A stretch of DNA of 64,000 nt, taken from Haloferax larsenii JCM 13917 (GTDB lineage: Archaea > Halobacteriota > Halobacteria > Halobacteriales > Haloferacaceae). How positions within the stretch are numbered: position 1 is the stretch's first letter; each line of letters starts with the position of its first letter. The stretch covers positions 452,786-516,785 of the forward strand of contig NZ_AOLI01000019.1 of the NCBI RefSeq assembly GCF_000336955.1, written 5' to 3'. The translations under genes and the position numbers were made by a program. The notes under the pieces were generated by a model. It worked only from the letters and a program-made list of their open reading frames with translations, did no database searches and was not told where the DNA came from. Shown here in pieces: positions 34,256 through 44,031 of this stretch.

Positions 34256-35602
34256 ATGACTGGGGCCGAGATAGCCGAAACAGCCGGTTCTCCCACTGGC
34301 CACTCGTCGCTGTGGCGGAACCGTGATTTCCGGCGGTTCTTCGCCGGACAGTTCGTGACGAACGCCGGAGACAGCCTCTACACCGTCGCCGTGCTGTGGC
34401 TCGTCTTCGACCTCAGCGGCTCGACCGTCCTCACGGGCATCGCAAATTCGATACTCCTCCTCCCGTGGCTCTTGCAGATATTCGCCGGGCCAATCGTCGA
34501 CCGACTCCCGTTCAGGCTCGTCCTCGTCGGCTCGCAGGTCGCTCAGGGTGTCGTCGTCCTCGTGCTCCCACTGGCCGCGGTGGCGGGGCATCTGAGCGTC
34601 GAACTTCTGCTCGCTGTCGTCCCCGTGTTGATGCTCGCCGCACTGCTGATGACGCCGATGGAGGCCGCTCTCGTCCCGCGTCTCGTGAGCGACGAGCGGT
34701 TATCCAAAGCGAACTCCGCCCTCGCAACCGTCACGCTCGGGCTGGACATGGTGTTCGATGCACTCGGCGGCGCGTTCATCGCCGTCTTCGGTGCGACGGC
34801 GCTGTTCCTGTTCGACTCGGTCACGTTCGCTCTCGCGGGCCTGCTGTTCGCCGGGATTTCGCTGTCGAACACGAGTGGCCCCAGCGACTCCGAGCAGGCC
34901 ACTGACTCGACGACGACGGAGTCCGACGAGACGGATGGCGACTCGATATTCGAGTCGTACGTCTCAGACCTCCGCGTGGGTGTCTCGACGCTCCGCGGGA
35001 CCGTCTTCGTCGAGTTCATGCTCACGACGGCGGTGGCCAACCTCGCAACCGGCGTGACGCTCGCAATCCTTCCGGCGTTCGGCGACAGCCTCGGCGGGCC
35101 TGCCGTCTACGGCCTGTTGCTCGGTGCGCTCGGTATCGGTCGGCTCCTCGGGTCGCTCGTCGCTCCCCGCCTCGAACACGTGTCGTACGGCCGACTGCTA
35201 TTCGTCGGCAACGCGGTCGGTGCCTGCTGCTGGTTTGTCTCCGTCTACGTGCCGACGGCAGCACTTACGGTCGTCCTATTCGGCCTCGCGTGGGTTCCGA
35301 TTGGTATCTCCGGGGTGCTCTCGTCGACCCTGAACCAGACCGTGTTCCCGAACGACCTCCTCGGGCGTCTGTCCACTATCAAGGGCACTGCATCCGGCGC
35401 GACGCTCCCGCTCGGGTCGCTTATCGGCGGTGTCGTCGCGGAAGGACTCGGCACCACCACGACCATGGCAGTCGCCGCGTTCGGCTTCGGGTTTACGGGA
35501 TTGTACCTTCTCGCGCGTCCGCGACTCCGACGGCTTCCCGCAGTCGCCGACGCCACTCCCGAGGCATTCGGGGTGACAGTGTCGGCTGAGAACGAAGAGT
35601 AA
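34256..35602 (+). CDS. MFS-family exporter
   Basis: A 448-residue major-facilitator transporter with about 10-12 helices. The N-terminal NRDFRRFFAGQFVTNAGDSLYTVAV and the loop near residue 90 resemble the EntS/macrolide-efflux (MFS_3) group, which export siderophores, drugs or metabolites using the proton gradient. A long acidic loop, about residues 205-230 (SDSEQATDSTTTESDETDGDS), joins the two halves. The substrate is unknown. Confidence 0.85.
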   Translation: MTGAEIAETAGSPTGHSSLWRNRDFRRFFAGQFVTNAGDSLYTVAVLWLVFDLSGSTVLTGIANSILLLPWLLQIFAGPIVDRLPFRLVLVGSQVAQGVVVLVLPLAAVAGHLSVELLLAVVPVLMLAALLMTPMEAALVPRLVSDERLSKANSALATVTLGLDMVFDALGGAFIAVFGATALFLFDSVTFALAGLLFAGISLSNTSGPSDSEQATDSTTTESDETDGDSIFESYVSDLRVGVSTLRGTVFVEFMLTTAVANLATGVTLAILPAFGDSLGGPAVYGLLLGALGIGRLLGSLVAPRLEHVSYGRLLFVGNAVGACCWFVSVYVPTAALTVVLFGLAWVPIGISGVLSSTLNQTVFPNDLLGRLSTIKGTASGATLPLGSLIGGVVAEGLGTTTTMAVAAFGFGFTGLYLLARPRLRRLPAVADATPEAFGVTVSAENEE

Positions 35603-35671
35603 CGCTCTCGCCTCGCCCTTCGCCGCCGATTCGGGGACACATACAACACATCCCCTCGTGAATGCACCAGC

Positions 35672-36229
35672 ATGCCCTCCGAGAAAGAAAAGATGCTCGC
35701 GGGTGAGTTGTACGACGCGAGCGACCCGGAGCTCGTCGCGGAGCGAAAGCGCGCGCGCCGCCTCACCCGCCTGTTCAACGACACCGACGAAACCGAGACG
35801 GAGCGCCGCGAGGAACTCGTCCGCGACCTCTTTGGTGCGGTCAGCGAATCGTTCGAAATCGAACCCCCGTTCCGGTGTGACTACGGGTACAACATCCGCG
35901 TCGGCGAGAACTTCTTCGCCAACTTCGACTGCGTCTTTCTCGACGTGTGTCCCATCACCATCGGCGACAACTGCCAAATCGCACCGGGCGTCCACATCTA
36001 CACCGCGACCCACCCACTCGACGCGGCCGAGCGCATCAAGGGCCCCGAGTCGGGCGACCCGGTGACGATTGGAGACAACGCGTGGCTCGGCGGGCGCGCG
36101 GTCATCAACCCCGGCGTCACCATCGGCGACGACGTGGTGGTCGCTTCCGGAGCCGTCGTGACGGAAGACGTGCCGGACTCGGTGGTTGTCGGTGGGAATC
36201 CGGCCCGCGTCGTCAAAGAACTGGAGTAA
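35672..36229 (+). CDS. Maltose O-acetyltransferase-like hexapeptide enzyme
   Basis: A 185-residue acetyltransferase with a left-handed beta-helix. An N-terminal helical part ([20 protein letters not shown], the maltose-acetyltransferase cap) precedes hexapeptide repeats ([13 protein letters not shown] and [15 protein letters not shown]). The His of [10 protein letters not shown] is in the position of the catalytic base. It would acetylate a sugar hydroxyl with acetyl-CoA; galactoside/nodL-type or maltose-type acceptors cannot be told apart. Length is normal. Confidence 0.88.
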   Translation: MPSEKEKMLAGELYDASDPELVAERKRARRLTRLFNDTDETETERREELVRDLFGAVSESFEIEPPFRCDYGYNIRVGENFFANFDCVFLDVCPITIGDNCQIAPGVHIYTATHPLDAAERIKGPESGDPVTIGDNAWLGGRAVINPGVTIGDDVVVASGAVVTEDVPDSVVVGGNPARVVKELE

Positions 36230-36312
36230 CTGACTGGGTGTTCGCCGTCTGCGGATTCTTCAGTTTTCGGGCATGTGCGGGCGTCTGGCACACAGTGTTG
36301 GCTCCGAAATCG

Positions 36313-36320
36313 TTTTGAAG
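36313..36320 (+). promoter_or_regulatory. pyrG: TATA-like box for the pyrG operon
   Basis: TTTTGAAG lies about 25 bases before the pyrG ATG. It is weaker than the others listed, but placed for a leaderless transcript. Confidence 0.35.
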
Positions 36321-36340
36321 TACGCTCGCACACGGTCAGT

Positions 36341-37990
36341 ATGCCGACGGACGAATACGACCCCGATATGGGGCGCAAGTTCATTTTCGTAACCGGGGGT
36401 GTCATGTCCGGCCTCGGGAAGGGTATCACGGCCGCCAGCACAGGCCGACTCCTGAAGAACGCCGGGTTCGACGTCACCGCGGTCAAAATCGACCCGTATC
36501 TGAACGTCGACGCGGGGACCATGAACCCCTACGAGCACGGCGAAGTGTACGTGCTGAAAGACGGCGCGGAAGTCGACCTCGACCTCGGGAACTACGAACG
36601 GTTCCTGGGCATCGACATGACCGCCGACCACAACATCACGACGGGCAAGACCTACCAGCACGTCATCCAGAAGGAGCGCGCTGGCGACTACCTCGGGAAG
36701 ACGGTCCAGATTATCCCGCACGTCACAGAAGACATCAAGCGCCGCATCCGCGAGGCGGCCGAGGGGACCGACGTGTGTATCGTCGAAGTCGGTGGCACGG
36801 TGGGCGACATCGAGTCGATGCCGTTCCTCGAAGCCCTCCGCCAGTTCGCCTCCGAGGAGGAAGACGGCGACGTGCTCTTTACCCACGTCACGCTCGTCCC
36901 CTACTCGAAGAACGGCGAGCAGAAGACCAAGCCCACACAGCACTCCGTCAAGGAACTCCGGAGTATCGGTCTCCAGCCCGACATCCTCGTCGGGCGCGCG
37001 GACGACAAACTCGAACCGGAGACGAAGACCAAGATTGCGCAGTTCTGTGACGTGCCGGACGCCGCCGTCTTCTCGAACCCCGACGTTCCGGACATCTACC
37101 ACGTCCCCCTGATGGTCGAAGAAGAAGGGCTCGACGAGTACGTGATGGAACGCCTCGAAATCGACGACGAGGCGCTCCCGAAGGCCGACCGCGACAACCG
37201 CTGGCGCGAACTCGTCACGGCCGAGCGCACCGGTTCCGTCGACATCGCGCTCGTCGGCAAGTACGCGCTCGAAGACGCCTACATGTCCATCCACGAGGCG
37301 CTCAAGCACGCCGGTATCGAGTGCGGCGTCGACGTGAACATCCTGTGGGTCGACGCCGACGAGATGCACGACAAGCACGAAGAGCGCCTGAAGGGCGCAG
37401 ACGGCGTCGTCGTTCCCGGCGGATTCGGCTCCCGCGGGACGGACGGCAAAATCGAGGCCATCCGCTACGCCCGTGAGAACGACGTTCCGTTCCTCGGTCT
37501 CTGTCTCGGCTTCCAGATGGCCGTCGTCGAGCAAGCGCGCAACGTCCTCGGCTACGAAGACGCGCACTCGACCGAACTCGACGAAGACACGTCGTACCCG
37601 GTTATCGACCTGCTCCCCGAGCAGTACGAAGTCGACGAGATGGGCGGCACGATGCGTCTCGGTGCCCACGAGACGGACATCGACCAAGGCACCCTCGCAG
37701 AAGTGGTCTACGGCGGCACGTCCTGTACGGAGCGCCACCGCCACCGCTACGAGGTGAACCCCGAACTCATCGACGAACTCGAATCCGAAGACCTGCGGTT
37801 CTCCGGCCGCGCAGAGAACCGCATGGAGATTCTGGAACTGGACGACCACCCGTTCTTCTTCGGGACGCAGTTCCACCCCGAATTCCGTTCCCGACCCGAC
37901 CGCGCGAGCCCGCCGTTCCTCGGCTTCCTCCGTGGCGTCCTCGGCGAACTCGACGCGCGTGAACTCGACAACGAAGAGGTGACAGCATAA
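36341..37990 (+). CDS. pyrG: CTP synthase
   Basis: A 549-residue enzyme that makes CTP from UTP, ATP and glutamine. The synthetase domain begins with [17 protein letters not shown] (P-loop); the glutaminase domain (about residues 300-549) has the Cys nucleophile in LGLCLGFQ and the His-Glu pair in FHPEFRSRP. Full length. The stop and the next start share one base (TAATG), so it is coupled to guaAb. The open frame upstream of the ATG adds 22 non-conserved residues and was not used. Confidence 0.95.
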   Translation: MPTDEYDPDMGRKFIFVTGGVMSGLGKGITAASTGRLLKNAGFDVTAVKIDPYLNVDAGTMNPYEHGEVYVLKDGAEVDLDLGNYERFLGIDMTADHNITTGKTYQHVIQKERAGDYLGKTVQIIPHVTEDIKRRIREAAEGTDVCIVEVGGTVGDIESMPFLEALRQFASEEEDGDVLFTHVTLVPYSKNGEQKTKPTQHSVKELRSIGLQPDILVGRADDKLEPETKTKIAQFCDVPDAAVFSNPDVPDIYHVPLMVEEEGLDEYVMERLEIDDEALPKADRDNRWRELVTAERTGSVDIALVGKYALEDAYMSIHEALKHAGIECGVDVNILWVDADEMHDKHEERLKGADGVVVPGGFGSRGTDGKIEAIRYARENDVPFLGLCLGFQMAVVEQARNVLGYEDAHSTELDEDTSYPVIDLLPEQYEVDEMGGTMRLGAHETDIDQGTLAEVVYGGTSCTERHRHRYEVNPELIDELESEDLRFSGRAENRMEILELDDHPFFFGTQFHPEFRSRPDRASPPFLGFLRGVLGELDARELDNEEVTA

Positions 37991-38907
37991 TGGTAAACGT
38001 AGACGAATTCATCGAAGACGCAACAGCATCGATTCGCGACCAAATCGGCGACGAACACGCCATCATCGCCCTCTCGGGCGGTGTGGACTCCTCCGTCGCA
38101 GCGACCCTCGCGTACGAGGCCGTCGGCGAGCAGCTCACCCCTGTCTACGTCGACACCGGCCTGATGCGCAAAGGCGAGACCGAACAGATTGCGGACACCT
38201 TCTCCTTCATGGAGAGCCTCCGCGTCGTCGACGCCGAAGAGCGGTTCTTCGACGCCCTCGAAGGCGTCGTCGACCCCGAGGAAAAGCGCAAGGTCATCGG
38301 CGAGCAGTTCATCCGCGAGTTCGAGCGCGAGGCGAAAGAGACCGACGCGCAGTACCTCGTCCAAGGGACTATCTACCCCGACCGCATCGAGTCCGAAGGC
38401 AACATCAAGTCCCACCACAACGTCGGCGGCCTGCCGGACGTCGTCGACTTCGAGGGTATCGTCGAACCCGTCCGTGACCTCTACAAGGACGAAGTTCGCG
38501 AAGTCGCTCGCGCCCTCGGTCTCGAATCCATCATCGCAGAGCGTATGCCCTTCCCGGGCCCGGGCCTCGCGGTCCGCGTCCTCGGCGAAGTGACGCCCGA
38601 AAAGGTCGACGTCGCCCGCGACGCGTGTCACATCGTCGAAGACGAGACGGAAAAGCACGACCCGTGGCAGGCGTTCGCCGCCGTCATCGGCAAGGGGACC
38701 GGTGTCAAGGGTGACAACCGCGTCCACGGCTGGATTGTCTCGGTTCGCTCCGTGGAGTCGCGCGACGGCATGACCGCCCGCGCACAGGAACTCCCGTGGG
38801 ACACCCTCCAGCGCATCCAATCGCGTATCACCGGCACGAACGAAAACGTCGCCCGCGTCGTCTACGACGTGACCCACAAACCACCCGCGACCATCGAATA
38901 CGAATGA
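37990..38907 (+). CDS. guaAb: GMP synthase, ATP-pyrophosphatase subunit
   Basis: A 305-residue subunit that activates XMP with ATP and, with ammonia from a separate glutaminase subunit, makes GMP. The P-loop-like [10 protein letters not shown] is at about residues 30-39, and the C-terminal dimerisation domain ends with the usual KPPATIEYE. Archaea split GMP synthase; the GuaAa glutaminase is not in this window. Coupling with pyrG by overlapping start/stop puts two glutamine-dependent nucleotide syntheses in one transcript. Confidence 0.94.
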   Translation: MVNVDEFIEDATASIRDQIGDEHAIIALSGGVDSSVAATLAYEAVGEQLTPVYVDTGLMRKGETEQIADTFSFMESLRVVDAEERFFDALEGVVDPEEKRKVIGEQFIREFEREAKETDAQYLVQGTIYPDRIESEGNIKSHHNVGGLPDVVDFEGIVEPVRDLYKDEVREVARALGLESIIAERMPFPGPGLAVRVLGEVTPEKVDVARDACHIVEDETEKHDPWQAFAAVIGKGTGVKGDNRVHGWIVSVRSVESRDGMTARAQELPWDTLQRIQSRITGTNENVARVVYDVTHKPPATIEYE

Positions 38908-39224
38908 CGACTGCACTCGTCGCCGGAACCGACCCGGAAGGGCTCGGCGAAGCGCTCGAATCGGAAGGCGCAACCATCGTCCGTATCACCGGCATTGCCT
39001 CGGCAGAATCGCTCGGCGAGGCCGGTATCGAGGAGGCTGACCTCCTCGTCCTCACCGACATGGACGACGCGACGGCCATCTCGGTGGCCAAGGAACTGAA
39101 CCCCGACGTTCGCGTCGTGACCTACTCGCGAGACTCGCTCCCCGAGTTCGCGAAGGGACAGGCCGACCTCGCGGTCGACCCCGACCTCCTCGCGGCCGAC
39201 GTGGTCGCCGAAGAACTGCTCTGA
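38904..39224 (+). CDS. Small Rossmann-like protein coupled to guaAb
   Basis: A 106-residue acidic protein, start ATG overlapping the guaAb stop by four bases. The pattern of strand-helix repeats ([21 protein letters not shown], then [14 protein letters not shown], then [15 protein letters not shown]) resembles a small Rossmann-like or receiver-like fold, with an Asp in [10 protein letters not shown] recall a DUF7126-type family of haloarchaea with such proteins but cannot confirm the name. It may adjust nucleotide synthesis or be a sensor; no direct evidence. Confidence 0.7.
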   Translation: MTTALVAGTDPEGLGEALESEGATIVRITGIASAESLGEAGIEEADLLVLTDMDDATAISVAKELNPDVRVVTYSRDSLPEFAKGQADLAVDPDLLAADVVAEELL

Positions 39225-39711
39225 ACGCTGCCCGTCGGTCACGCTGACCGAGCTTTGCGGTTCGTATTTTTCGCTACGTACCGACGCACGGCTACTCAGT
39301 GAGTCGCGACGCGCGTGTCTCGTGTCGCGTTCGGTGGCGCACCAGTGTCGCGTTCGGGTGGCGCGTCAGCATTGCATCCGGGTGATCCACCCGACCAGAA
39401 CACAGTCGGCGAAATCGACAGCCGTCGTCGCCTGTTTTTCAGCCAAACTCGGCGAAAACCGGGCCCAACCGTCCGTAATTTTCGTCGAACGACCGCAACC
39501 CGGTACAGCGATTTCCACCCTTCAATACCGACCGGGCCACAGCCGAGGATGCGGAATCGCGCCGGACGCCGCCTGCACCTCGCCCGGTCTGTAGGCACGG
39601 CGCGTGAAGAGATTCGGCCAGCGTGTGGCCGCTTCATGAGCACTTCGGTCACCTGCCCGGGTGACCTTCACAGTACAGTTCGACAGACACACCGATAGCA
39701 CACATGACACG
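39225..39711. other. Gene-free stretch with short direct repeats
   Basis: About 490 bases. The open frames here have non-halophile composition (Arg/Ser/Pro-rich), so I see no gene. Two near-identical copies of GTGTCGCGTTCGGTGGCGC lie at 39322-39340 and 39345-39364 (one extra G in the second), and a T-run at 39266-39271 probably ends the pyrG operon. Confidence 0.5.
39266..39271 (+). terminator. T-run terminator after the pyrG operon
   Basis: A T6 run follows 42 bases after the stop at 39224, in a suitable place to end the pyrG-guaAb transcript. Confidence 0.4.
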
Positions 39712-40290
39712 ATGACACTCAACCGACGAACATTCGTCACGAGCGCCGTTGGAATCGCCGCTGCAAGTACCGCCGGTCTCGCCGGCTGCATGGGTACCGC
39801 GTCCGCGACGACCGGAACGCTCTCGACGCGCGTGAGCGACAACCCCGGCGACATCTCGGACTTCGAATCCTGCTTCGTCACCATCTCGACGATTCGCGTA
39901 CAGCCGACAGATGGCGACGAGAAGTCCATGGACGCGGGCGATACCGAAGTCGACTTAGTCGAACTACAGGGCGATGCCTCCGCGCTCGTCGACGACTTCG
40001 AAGTCGAGACGGGGACCTACGAGTATCTTCAGGTCGACGTCGGCGAAACCGACGCCACCCTCACCGATGGCTCCGAGGCGACTGTCGAAGTCCCCGGCTC
40101 CGCCCCGCTGAAATTCGACACGTCGTTCGAGATACGCGCCGACCAGACGACGACCTTCACGGCGGATTTCACGCCTGTGAAAGCCGGGAACTCCGGAAAA
40201 TACGTCCTTCAGCCCGTCGCTGACGAGGTGACGGTCGTCTACGAGTCCGACGAGACGACCACGGCCACGAACACGACGACGAGCGAATAG
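39712..40290 (+). CDS. DUF4382-type exported lipoprotein
   Basis: A 192-residue lipoprotein. NRRTFVTSA (residues 4-12) is a twin-arginine signal; LAGC with Cys near residue 25 is the lipobox. The mature domain (residues 35-170) has the DUF4382 layout: an N-terminal TLSTRVSDNP, then FESCFVTISTIRVQ with VDLVELQG and YEYLQVDVGE. A Thr/Ser-rich tail follows. Relatives in other archaea are surface beta-sandwich proteins of unknown role. The ATG at 39712 places the signal right; upstream frame residues are not needed. Confidence 0.75.
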   Translation: MTLNRRTFVTSAVGIAAASTAGLAGCMGTASATTGTLSTRVSDNPGDISDFESCFVTISTIRVQPTDGDEKSMDAGDTEVDLVELQGDASALVDDFEVETGTYEYLQVDVGETDATLTDGSEATVEVPGSAPLKFDTSFEIRADQTTTFTADFTPVKAGNSGKYVLQPVADEVTVVYESDETTTATNTTTSE

Positions 40291-40513
40291 ACTTCATCTC
40301 ACTCTCGCTCGTCAACACCGACCCACTCTCTCACGACTCTCTCACAGGTCTCCGATGACGTGGTCTCCCTTCGGCCCTCCTCTTAGTACCCGCCTAGTTC
40401 CCGTCTGTTCCCCGTCTATCGAACTCCCTAATCGACAGACAGCGTCGGGTAATGGCGGCCCGCGTTGCCATGGTCGCAACTCCCTTTATCAGTGGACCCT
40501 GACAGACGGGTAC

Positions 40514-41476
40514 ATGGCACGGGTCTCGGTCGGTGCACGAATCCACTTCGGCTTCCTCAACTTGAGCCTCGCGCGCGACCGCCTCTACGGCGGGTTGGGC
40601 GTGGCACTCGACGAGCCACGGGTAGTCGTCTCCGCCGAACCCGCCGCAGAAGTCCGGTGTCGCCACCCCGTCGCAACCGAATACGTCCAGCGGGCCGCAG
40701 ACCTCCTCGACATCGGCGGCGTCGACGTGGTAATCGAGCGGTCGCTTCCCCGACACACAGGTCTCGGAAGCGGGACGCAACTCGCGCTCGCAGTCCTCCG
40801 GGCGGTCGCCGAGGCGACGAACACTGACGCCGACGTTCGGAAGCTCGCACCCGAGATGGGGCGCGGCGGGCGCTCCGGTGTCGGCGTGGCGACGTTCGAA
40901 GCGGGCGGTGCCGTCATCGACGCGGGCCACCCGACAGCGCGCTTTACTACCGACAGACCCGACGACGGCGAGTGGACCGTCCCGCCGGTGGTCGCCCGGC
41001 ACTCGGTTCCTGACGACTGGCGCTTCCTGCTGGTCACGCCGGACGTCGACCCCGGAAGAAACGGCGCGGCGGAGGAGGCGAGCATGCGCACGGTCGTCGA
41101 GCGCGCCGACCCGACGACGAGCGACCGAATCGCCGGTATCGTCACCAGACGGCTTCTTCCTGCGCTCGCAGAGGGGTCGGCAGAACGCTTCGGCGACGCG
41201 GTCGAGTCGCTCGGCCGACTCAACGGTACGTGGTACGCCGACGAACAGGGTGGCGTCTACCGGCCGCCGGTCGGCGCTATCGTCTCCTCGCTCGACGAGT
41301 CGCCGGCGGTGTTCGGTGCCGGACAGTCCTCGTGGGGACCGTCGGTGTACGGCGTGACCGACGCCGAGCACGCCGACGAGGCGGTGGCGGCAGGACGGGC
41401 CGCGCTCGACGACGCCGGCGTCGCGGGAAGCGTCTCGCTCTGCCGTGGCCGGAACCGCGGCGCGCGAGTCGAGTGA
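40514..41476 (+). CDS. GHMP-family protein, beta-RFAP-synthase-like
   Basis: A 320-residue protein with the N-terminal ribosomal-S5-like fold and the GHMP phosphate loop LPRHTGLGSGTQLALA (about residues 77-92). The whole layout matches beta-ribofuranosylaminobenzene-5'-phosphate synthase (start of the methanopterin pathway in methanogens), including FGFLNLS at residue 12 and a GRGGRSGVG-containing loop. Haloarchaea are not known to make methanopterin, so the true reaction is open; a related pterin or ribosyl step is one idea. A weak TATA box (CCTTTATC) lies 30 bases upstream. Confidence 0.75.
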   Translation: MARVSVGARIHFGFLNLSLARDRLYGGLGVALDEPRVVVSAEPAAEVRCRHPVATEYVQRAADLLDIGGVDVVIERSLPRHTGLGSGTQLALAVLRAVAEATNTDADVRKLAPEMGRGGRSGVGVATFEAGGAVIDAGHPTARFTTDRPDDGEWTVPPVVARHSVPDDWRFLLVTPDVDPGRNGAAEEASMRTVVERADPTTSDRIAGIVTRRLLPALAEGSAERFGDAVESLGRLNGTWYADEQGGVYRPPVGAIVSSLDESPAVFGAGQSSWGPSVYGVTDAEHADEAVAAGRAALDDAGVAGSVSLCRGRNRGARVE

Positions 41477-41551
41477 GGGGGCGACACTGCGCTCGAAGGC
41501 GGCGTCGACCGCCCCGAAACGACTAACCGACCTGACCGAGTCGGTGGCGAC

Positions 41552-42388
41552 ATGGAGTACATCCCCTTCGGGGTCCCCCGACTCGACGGCATCATCGGCG
41601 GGGGCGCACCGCCGGGAAACGTCGTCCTCCTCGCGGGTGAGTCCGGTGCCGGCGCACGTGAGTTCCTCTACACGAGCGTCACGATGAACGGTCTCGCACA
41701 CGCCGACGAAGAGCTATTCGACCTTCACTACGGCACCCTCGACGAGTCGGCCAGCCCGCCGCCGGAGATTCACTACGTCTCGTTCACTTCCGGTGGGTCG
41801 TATCTCCACCGCGAGATGGGGTATACGATGGACGACGAAATCGTCGACGCCGCCACCGAACACATCGAGTTCCACGACCTCTCGTCTGAGTACTTCCAAC
41901 TCAGCGCGATTCCCCGCGAGTGGTACCTCGGGCAGACGACGACGCTCGACGACCTCGGAAGCCGTCACAACCGCGAATCCGTGTTGAACGCGCTCGGAAC
42001 GACACTGAGCGAACACGCACCCGGGAACCTCGTCGTCATCGACTCCGTAACCGACCTTCTCGCTGGTATCTCCGACGAGATGACGTGGTCCGACATCGCG
42101 ATGGTGATGAAGGGTCTCGCGACGGCCTCCCACCGGTGGGGTGGCCTCATTCTCGTTCTCGTGAGCACCGAGGCGCTGACAGACACACAACTCGGCCTCC
42201 TCAAGGGCGCGGCCGACGGGACGCTCCAGTTCTCGTGGGAGTCCGGGGGGTCGAAACGAGCGCGGACGATGGTCGTCCAGGAGTTCAGAGGCGTCCTCTC
42301 GCAGCTCGAAAGCGAGAACATCGTCCAGTTCGAGACCGAGATAAACGAAAGCGGGCTCGACGTGAGCGACGTCAGAAAGATTCGCTGA
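41552..42388 (+). CDS. KaiC/RecA-like protein with degenerate Walker A motif
   Basis: A 278-residue protein of the KaiC/RadA superfamily. The place of the P-loop reads GESGAGAR (29-36): Gly pairs are kept, but the Lys and Ser/Thr of GK(S/T) are Ala and Arg, so ATP hydrolysis is doubtful. A Walker-B-like strand (LVVIDSVTDLL) follows in the second half. Haloarchaea have several such HTR-like KaiC proteins connected with taxis or signalling. The next gene, 100 bases on, and the two after it (up to transcription factor S) have the same direction. Confidence 0.75.
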   Translation: MEYIPFGVPRLDGIIGGGAPPGNVVLLAGESGAGAREFLYTSVTMNGLAHADEELFDLHYGTLDESASPPPEIHYVSFTSGGSYLHREMGYTMDDEIVDAATEHIEFHDLSSEYFQLSAIPREWYLGQTTTLDDLGSRHNRESVLNALGTTLSEHAPGNLVVIDSVTDLLAGISDEMTWSDIAMVMKGLATASHRWGGLILVLVSTEALTDTQLGLLKGAADGTLQFSWESGGSKRARTMVVQEFRGVLSQLESENIVQFETEINESGLDVSDVRKIR

Positions 42389-42490
42389 GAGACCGGCGAT
42401 TTCGGCTCGAAACACTGTCGTGTCATCCAATTCTCACGCAACGTAGCGCGGAGCCAGTTCTTAAGGTGGAGCAGCCGAATTGCTACCAGC

Positions 42491-43426
42491 ATGGCAGGGG
42501 ACGACGGAGGTTCGCTCCCGGAAGACCTCCGCGACTGGGTCGACGAACGCGCCGAAGCAGAGGGCGTCGACCGGTCGACGATACTCACACGGGCACTCAG
42601 CGTCTACCGACTTGCTGTCACCGACTCGGGCGAGTCCGTCGACGCCTTGGAGTCACTTCCAGAGCGACTCGACGACCTCGAAGGGCAACTCGATAGTCTC
42701 GGAGACGACGTCGATACCCTCGAAGACGACGTTGGGGGCCTCGAAGACGACGTCGACGAGAAGATAGACGACGTGCGGATGCGCGTCGTGCAGGTCAAAC
42801 GCGAGACCGACGGGAAAGCGCCGAGAGACCACGACCACCCCGACCTTCAGGTCGGTATCGACCGCGCCACCGCAGGTGTCGAGGCCGTTCGCGACCGTCT
42901 CGACGAACTGGACGACCGCGTCGACACCGGCTTCGACAACTTCGAAGACGTGCTCTCGTATCTCGACGAGACGACCGCCGACCTCGATGGAAAGCTTCGG
43001 TCGGTCGTCCAGGCGCTGTTGAACGTTCGCGCCCGAACTTCGGACATCCAGGCTGCGGAACTCGAACGAAAGGCACTCGCCGACTTGCTCCGCGTCGCCA
43101 ACGACGCGAACGAGCGCAAAGCGAAGTGCGAGGCGTGTCGCGAGACGGTCCATCTGGACTTACTCACCGAGCCGCGGTGCCCCGCGTGTCAATCCCCGTT
43201 CCAGGAATTATCGGCATCGCGTGGCTTCTTCGGGTCTGCAACGCTCCACACCGGAACCCCGCCCGAACTCGAAGCGGCGGAGACCGACGGCGAGGAGACG
43301 ACAGGCGGCGTGGAGGATATCCTCGACGAAGCGACTGAGACAGACGCAGATGTCGAGCAACCGGGCCCCGTAGAGGACACAGGCAACACCGAGGTAACCG
43401 CCAGCGGCGAACACAGCGATGACTGA
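42491..43426 (+). CDS. Coiled-coil protein with ribbon-helix-helix-like start and zinc ribbon
   Basis: A 311-residue acidic protein. Residues 9-43 (PEDLRDWVDERAEAEGVDRSTILTRAL... in two helices) resemble a ribbon-helix-helix DNA-binding unit. Residues 52-100 are a coiled coil with repeated DDLE-type heptads, and a second helical block covers 125-205. A zinc site is formed by C213, C216, C230 and C233. The last 70 residues are acidic and disordered-looking. The gene overlaps the next by eight bases. The combination suggests a DNA- or protein-binding adaptor, but I know no named family. Confidence 0.7.
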   Translation: MAGDDGGSLPEDLRDWVDERAEAEGVDRSTILTRALSVYRLAVTDSGESVDALESLPERLDDLEGQLDSLGDDVDTLEDDVGGLEDDVDEKIDDVRMRVVQVKRETDGKAPRDHDHPDLQVGIDRATAGVEAVRDRLDELDDRVDTGFDNFEDVLSYLDETTADLDGKLRSVVQALLNVRARTSDIQAAELERKALADLLRVANDANERKAKCEACRETVHLDLLTEPRCPACQSPFQELSASRGFFGSATLHTGTPPELEAAETDGEETTGGVEDILDEATETDADVEQPGPVEDTGNTEVTASGEHSDD

Positions 43427-43970
43427 TTCCGACGACGCCCACGAGTCCAGTGACGACGGGGGCGATACGACCGAGACGGTAGACGACTTCCTCGGAGGCG
43501 ACGCCCGACAGGGACACGACGCCGACCACGAAACCGCCTCCGAAGACGGCGCAGACGTCGTTTCCGACGGCGACAGTGACCGCTCTGAGCCGCTTTCGGA
43601 TATCGCGAGTCGAGTCGCCGAACGCCGCGCCCAAGCGAGCGTCAGAGACGACAGCGAAGACGAGTTGTTCGAATCCATGAGCGTCGGCGACCTCGACGAC
43701 GAGGACGTGTGGACCTCGTTGGTCGATGGCGACGACGACGAGGAGGTCGCTGTCGGTGTCGGCGTCGGTGCCTCCGCAGAACCGGTCGACGACCACGGCG
43801 ACGTGTCCGACCCCGAGCACGTCATCCCGAAAAACGAGTTCTGCCAGCGCTGTGAGTACTTCTCCGACCCGCCGGAACTCGCGTGTACCCACGAAGGGAC
43901 GACAATCGTCGAGATGCCCGACAGCGACCACTTCTGCGTGCGAAACTGTCCGATGGTCGACGACGAGTGA
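43419..43970 (+). CDS. Acidic protein with a C-terminal cysteine cluster
   Basis: A 183-residue protein that starts inside the previous gene (eight-base overlap). The first 130 residues are Asp/Glu/Ser-rich and probably disordered. The C-terminus carries five cysteines, C142, C145, C156, C173 and C177 in CQRCEYF, ACTHEG and CVRNC, a likely zinc or iron-sulfur site. I cannot name a family. Coupled expression with the coiled-coil zinc protein suggests that they act together. Confidence 0.65.
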   Translation: MTDSDDAHESSDDGGDTTETVDDFLGGDARQGHDADHETASEDGADVVSDGDSDRSEPLSDIASRVAERRAQASVRDDSEDELFESMSVGDLDDEDVWTSLVDGDDDEEVAVGVGVGASAEPVDDHGDVSDPEHVIPKNEFCQRCEYFSDPPELACTHEGTTIVEMPDSDHFCVRNCPMVDDE

Positions 43971-44001
43971 GACGGCGCGCGTCGACTACGGAAGTGACAG
44001 A

Positions 44002-44008
44002 TTCTTAG
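44002..44008 (+). promoter_or_regulatory. tfs: TATA-like box for transcription factor S
   Basis: TTCTTAG is centred 27 bases before the ATG at 44032 and suggests a leaderless transcript separate from the genes upstream. Confidence 0.45.
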
Positions 44009-44031
44009 TGTCGCAACCGGCTAGTTTTGGT

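Noticed and set aside
39315-39698. 127-codon frame in the gap after the pyrG operon
   Set aside because: Arg-, Ser- and Pro-rich with no acidic bias, and overlapping frames of similar length exist; no coding sign.
41552-42388. Calling the KaiC-like protein an active ATPase
   Set aside because: The Walker A lysine and Ser/Thr are replaced by Ala and Arg, so activity cannot be assumed.
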